Of a stretch of 64,000 nucleotides of DNA, positions 58,624-64,000 are shown one piece after another (the first letter of the stretch is position 1; every line of letters begins with the position of its first letter). Below the pieces are notes generated by a model. That model had not been told where the DNA came from and ran no database searches. It worked only from the letters and a program-made list of their open reading frames with translations. The translations under genes were made by a program, and so were the position numbers. Origin of the DNA: Cyprinodon diabolis (lineage: Eukaryota > Chordata > Actinopteri > Cyprinodontiformes > Cyprinodontidae); the NCBI GenBank assembly GCA_030533445.1, contig CM060068.1:14289479-14353478 (forward strand), in the 5' to 3' direction.

Positions 58624-61600
58624 CTGGTGGGAAAAAACACACAAAAAAAACATTTCAGCACCCCAATGCTCAGTCATGTAAAGATAAATTATAGATTGAT
58701 ATTCTAATGTAAAACATACAGTAAATGTACCAAAATGCACCAGGAAGCCCGAAAAGATAAAAACCTTGTTAAAGAACTCTTTCAAATTAGATTGTTTTGG
58801 TAGAAATAGTTGCAAATAAATTTAAATAGTTATTTTCAGGGTTTTTTGTCTCAGGAGACCTTTTCTTGAGGGACTGTAAATTTCTTTGAAAGACGAGAAA
58901 ACCTCTCAGAATCAGGTGTTGGCCTGTCTGATCGGCTCGTACCAGTTACAGCCTGTCTTCAGCTTGGAACTGCGAAATCTCTTCTCAAACGCTCTCAGTC
59001 ACATGCACCGACTTAAAATGCATCTGAATACTTTACTGAGAATGCACATTTCCCCTTTACCTTGGCATGTTTTTGTATTTAGAAGCTTTATTTCCAATAA
59101 TTATTATTTTAGCAGATTTCTAACTCAAAGATCACAAGAGAAGGATGAAAGACAGAGAACAAAATTATTACAGCCTTTATTACAGACAATAAAACCATTC
59201 TAAAATACCAAAATGAATGGTTTGGTTATAAATCACCTTGTATTACTCATTCTTCGCAGGGAAATACAGAATAACAAGCATCTAAGATAAACTGTGTGTT
59301 GATTTACACTCTTCTGACATTACAGATTAGTTTGTTGGATTCACCTGTGTTACTTAATCTCAGTATAAATCCAGCTGTTATGTGAGAGCCCCAGAAGATG
59401 CAGAAGAGCACATTGGTGAACTAACGATAGCAAAACAGAATGCCAAGAAAGAATTTAAAATAATAAATGATAATAATCAGTCAAATGATCTGTCTGGCAC
59501 AAGCCAAGTAAGGGACACACCATACATAAGGCCCAATCAGATGAGATCAAAATCAAACTGTAAAGCATGGTGGTGACAGCATCATTCTGTGTGCAGGGAT
59601 TCCTTATCAGGAAATAGGGAGCATAATTGGTTTAGATTGAAATCATCTGTGCAACTTAAAGTGGTGCAAAACTTAAACCCAACTGAGAACCTAAGATTAT
59701 TAATGTTTACAGACGTTATCCATCCGGTCTAACTAAATTCTAGCTATTTTACAAAGAGGGAAAAAAGACTGAGTCTAAACTAAAAAGAAAAGAAGCAAAG
59801 CAAGACAAACGTAATGAAGTAGGTGAAAAAGATTTGAGCAGAACTCTTCCCCAAAGACTTTTCAGCCACCTCAGGGGGGCTGGCCCCATGCTAGCTGGCA
59901 TAGTTACCAAGGCATAGCGCACCCCTGCAGCACCCATGGAGGAACAGTACAAAGGACTTATTGTGTGTTTGTGTTGCACCCAAGGTTCTGTTAAAGAGCT
60001 TGCACTGCTGTTTACTTTATGGTACGCTTTCTTCCTGTCTCTGAGGAGAAAACTCTCTCTCTTAAGACACCATGTCAAGTATTCCACTCATGAACAAAGC
60101 AACTGTAAATCACTGGCCCAAGAATCCTTTTGGTGCAGCCATGCATTCATCTGCAAAGAGCACAAACAGCAGAACAAGAAGCAATGGCACACTGGGAGAC
60201 AGAAGAATGTACTTCTCTGGGTAGAATCATACCACTCCACCCTTGAATTATTTATTGGGAGACAGTTAAAGCATTGAAGATCAAGTTTTGCTCCACAAAT
60301 CAAGAGAGTAAAAGAAATAAAGCGGGGGTGAAAGGGTAAGAGGGGCAGTAAACTATGCATGAGATAACAGACACATAGAGTAATGCAAGCAAAACTTTTG
60401 AGTCTTTTTTTTTTAAACTTTATAATGGGTACTGAAAGGTTTTTTGTTTGTTTTTTTAAGAAAAAAATACCGTGTAAAGTTTACAGATGAATTATCGGAC
60501 ATATGCTTACAAACAGGGAGGAGGCTACAAGGGACAAAATGAAATAGATAATTAAGTCACGATGAAAAAAATGAATTATAAATAACATACAATGATTTTT
60601 CATATATGAAGTAACAATCCCTGCTATGGGACAATAAAAGGCATTACATTGCAACAAGATGGTGGTATAGAGGCTAGAGTTTATGGTTAATAAATCTAAA
60701 TAATTTCCTAAAGTTATTGGCAATAATTCTTTATTTTCCAGCCAAGAGATTAAACTTAGTGATAGAAAACATGGAAGAAGTTGTCTTGACATGCTGTGTG
60801 AAGCAGCCAATCAAATATCAGGGGAGCCGCCCGATTCCCCCCTCTTGAATTTGATGGGTAAAGCTAACAGATTGAACTACTTCATTAAGGCACTGCTGAA
60901 TGGGAGCCCTGAAACCAATAAAATATAAATATAACAAACAAACTGTAAAGAAAAAATCTATATTCATTTGAAAAAAATTCATTCTAAAAAGAAAGACTTA
61001 ATTACTAAATGAGATATTCATTCATCTATTCAACTATATTTAAATGTAATACATATTGGACATTTATTTAATCTAATATGCCAATTTATCCATTTTCTGG
61101 TATATTTATCAATTTGATTTTCTGCATTTTCAACATCCATATGTAACAAGTGCAAGGCTGCAAAACTGCAGTAGACTAATGGTAAAAAATAAGTACAGCT
61201 CTTTAAAATCTATGGCAAAGGTTTCCAGCTGCAGTTGTCAAAAACCACTGCATGCAACATTTCGATGCATCCCTGGTTCCACTGCACCAGTGCCTAGTTT
61301 CCAGCCAATAGATTTTAATGTGTTGGAGTGGGGTGCAGACCGATAGATCTTAAAGACTCTATTGGAAATCAGAAGCAGGCTTCTGTATCGCTGAATGCAA
61401 TAGAACTGCACAGAAAAGGACCAAAAGTTTCAAAAAGAGGTCATCAACGCAAACCAGAAAACAACTATTAGGACCCAGAAGTAGAACATCACACCTAATT
61501 TTCTGTACACTGTACCACTACATTTACAATAAATGGAAATCTAAATCGGGCTCTACTTTTTTACAACTGTTGATAAATGCTTTTCCTGTGTAATTTAATC

Positions 61601-62740
61601 CCACCCTGGAAAAATTCAGGCATACGTTTATCAGTCTGACTGCTATCCAACCTGAAACTTGCTAAGAAACCACACCCTGAAATGATGCAACTCGACTATA
61701 AGACCCTAACTAACTAACTAAATATATATTAAAAAAGGACTTAAACAAAAACTCCTTGGAGTCCATTTTAGTACCAGCTGTACCAACTCACAGTCCTACA
61801 ACCTTTCTTTGAATTACAACTTAGTTTTCAGAGAAACTAAACAAGTGTAGAAGAAGTGAGCAGTTTAAACAGCACCAAGGTTTTAGGGGTTAAAATATTC
61901 TGTTTCTTTGCGTTGACACTAAACTTTGTTTTATTCCCACTGTTTTGCTTCTATTCCATCATCTAAAAATCAGCTGCCTAAAATCCCTGTAGATGAACAT
62001 CCTAGGTAAATCTTAAGTACAACCACATAATTACCGTACATCTCGCAATTAAGTATTTGTTTTACAAAACCTTCAACAGACCTGCTGAGTACGCTTGACA
62101 GTCGACTGTGTGACATTAGGTTTTATTTATTTCCATACAGAGTGGATACTTTATCTGTTTATTTATGTTAATCTGACTGTAGAGCCATTTATGAGTCATA
62201 ATTTATAGTCATAATTGTGGCTAGTCAACTGCATCTAAATAGTTTACATCATGTGAAAAAAATAAAATAAGCAGGTCTTAAAATGGCCTCCATTTCATAC
62301 TCTTTTGTGAAGTTGTGACAGAGACGTGTTATGTCACATTATAAGGTACAAAATATTCAAATAATTTAAAAAGTAGTACTTTTTTGGCCCAGCATTTCCA
62401 GTTATTGATCACATTTTGTCAACAAATATGCAGTTAATATTAGATAGTAAATAATCTAAAAGAACAGAGAGAAGGACATACGAATTGATCAAACATATCA
62501 CTGATGGAAAGACTTGTGTATAGATGGATAGAAATACAGATGAAAACATGAACAGACTAATGAATGTATGGATGGAAGCAACATTTGCAGAAATAGGCAT
62601 CAAAACCCAAGCTTTACTTCAATGAGTAAAAAGCCTTGTGCAAATGTATGATGTAAACTAAAGAAAATAACCCAGAATCATATAGGGAAAAATACTTGTC
62701 ACATCATGATAACTTCTCAAATTTGAGATTAAAGGAAAAT
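58624..62740. other. epb41l5: epb41l5 intron upstream of the first exon seen
   Basis: No exon matching the EPB41L5 N-terminus was found. 59340-59700 includes AAGCATGGTGGTGACAGCAT, a possible Tc1-like scrap. Elsewhere only AT-rich intron sequence. Confidence 0.5.
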
Positions 62741-62753
62741 TAAACCTAACATA

Positions 62754-63025
62754 TGCTGGTAAAGATTCTCAGTCATCCAGGTCATAGTCATTCAAAGAAA
62801 ATTAAAAACAATCCACTGGACTTTGTTTCCAAGTTTGACGACGTTTCGCTTCCAATCCAAATTCAAAATGTCAGGAATAGCGTTGAGCTTGCGGTTTTAA
62901 AAACTCAAACTCAATGCTATTCCTGACATTTTTAATTGAAAAAGTTTCATAGATGTCTTCAAACTTGGAAACTAAGTCCAGTGGATTGTTTTACATTTTT
63001 AAATTTTCTTTTTTTTTTTTTTTAA
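62754..63025. mobile_element. fold-back element flanked by a 13-bp direct repeat
   Basis: TAAACCTAACATA occurs exactly at 62741-62753 and 63026-63038. Inside, AACAATCCACTGGACTTTGT pairs with its inverse ACTAAGTCCAGTGGATTGTT, and ATGTCAGGAATAGCGTTGAG with CTCAATGCTATTCCTGACAT, giving a long imperfect hairpin followed by a T-rich tract. Class unknown. Confidence 0.75.
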
Positions 63026-63038
63026 TAAACCTAACATA

Positions 63039-64000
63039 AGTCTCCAAAGCAGTTGCAACTGTAAAAAGACTTTGAAAGAAGTCCTTCACAAACAGGACCT
63101 GCTAAAGAAAAAACTCAGGACAACTACAAAAAGCCTTACAGTGACATTTAATAATGGCAAACTAAGCACTATTACGGTTTATAAAAAACTCCATCTACTT
63201 GAATAGCAAAATTATGTTTATAATAAATTAGCTAAATGGAAAAGTTTCCTTTCAATCAAAATTTGACTGGTTAGGAAATATACTGCAGAAGTGTAAATAA
63301 TAGTAGTCAACAGCTTATGTTTACCAGTGTTTGCTATATTTGGTGAATTTCAACCTCCATTTTTTAGTTTTCTAATGACAGTGCCACCTCTGGCCAAAAC
63401 ACAGAACTGCAGCACTCTTCTGCTTGTTCTCGTACCTCACAACCTACTTAACAAGGTTCTTTTTGCTTTTATGTTTGTTTTTTTTTTTTTACTTCCATAC
63501 TTTAGCTGGATGCCAATCGCTTCTGGGTATCAGCATAATCCATTTTGAATATCGTCGTCAAAGTCTATAATGCTTCCATTGTTTGCTAGGCTGGATCCAT
63601 TTAAAATGGATGCACTTGACGTCACATCTGCTGAACAGCGTGGGATAGGCCGATGCTATAGATGCATTGGCGCTGAACTACTCGGGTGTCAGTCTGCTCA
63701 TCAAATTATGTGTTAGATGTAAAGGGTCAAATAAAAAGGCTATTTTATAGATGTTAAAGGCGTCATCCAGTACGTGAACAGCAAAGTGGTCAAAAAATCC
63801 GTTTTGAAAAAAGCTGCCCAAACAACGGTCCTGCACAGAGATGTTCAACACCTTTTGGTTCTATTGCAAGTTGAGTAACAAGATTAAAGCTGATGAGGCG
63901 ATTCACAGATACTGTTTCTGCAAAATCTCCATTGGTTCCATTAGAGGATCGATTGGGACGTGTTCTGGTGAACTGCCTGTTCCTCCTCCCTGCCAATCAG
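63039..64000. other. unassigned sequence at window end
   Basis: 63590-64000 is less AT-rich. Short frames on both strands show no family I recognise. The missing first coding exon of epb41l5 is not here. Confidence 0.4.

Noticed and set aside
62520..62580. GATGGATAG-type tetranucleotide run as a regulatory array
   Set aside because: Short, degenerate simple sequence.
1..64000. CRISPR arrays, operons, rRNA, or a host gene in the first 20 kb (for example ralb or tmem185, neighbours of EPB41L5 in mammals)
   Set aside because: No regular spacer-repeat structure, ribosomal sequence or matching exons were seen; the DNA is vertebrate and the first 20 kb is transposon-rich.

Overview
The window is vertebrate, almost certainly teleost, nuclear DNA. 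It is AT-rich and intron-rich, has no bacterial operon structure, and carries many teleost repeat families (Tc1/mariner, hAT and Harbinger MITEs, several LINE clades, tRNA-derived SINEs). The species cannot be determined from this sequence.

The only host protein-coding gene I can support is on the minus strand. It is epb41l5 (erythrocyte membrane protein band 4.1-like 5; zebrafish mosaic eyes, fly Yurt family). I resolved 23 consecutive coding exons between 58623 and 24253. Their splice phases fit at every junction and give 679 codons plus a stop. The first coding segment (about 60 residues in human, by memory) is missing and should lie beyond 64000. The product is the long isoform: FERM lobes F1-F2-F3 (58.6-45.7 kb), the FERM-adjacent segment (45.0 kb), two very small linker exons, and, after a 9.3 kb intron, a C-terminal tail ending in LLTTEL. 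One intron must be read as GC-AG, and one exon is only 19 nt.

Region by region (+ strand coordinates): 0-20 kb is gene-poor sequence downstream of epb41l5. It holds an apparently intact Tc1 transposon with perfect 204-bp terminal repeats (555-2170), a mariner-like MITE (3.6-4.0 kb), a hAT MITE with a perfect 8-bp duplication (4.4-5.1 kb), an L1/Tx1-like reverse transcriptase relic (6.6-7.4 kb), LINE fragments (11.6-12.0, 19.1-20.1, 20.6-21.0 kb), and a hAT-like element (13.29-16.57 kb) with an endonuclease-bearing LINE inserted inside it. The 5' part of that LINE is inverted, as expected from twin priming. 21-24.25 kb is likely 3' UTR plus flank.

24.25-58.6 kb is the gene. Its introns carry a nested MITE (25.9-27.1 kb), SINE fragments, LINE tails, two degraded relatives of the Tc1 element, and three further hAT-type elements (41.4, 53.5 and 56.2 kb). 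The last of these keeps the start of a BED-finger transposase. 58.6-64 kb is intron upstream of the first exon seen and includes a 13-bp-flanked fold-back element at 62.7-63.0 kb.

Apart from epb41l5, the coding capacity here belongs to transposons. I found no RNA gene, CRISPR array or new multigene system. The observations of most interest are the young Tc1 copy, the twin-primed LINE inside a hAT, the datable set of duplication-flanked MITEs, and the GC-AG intron in epb41l5.
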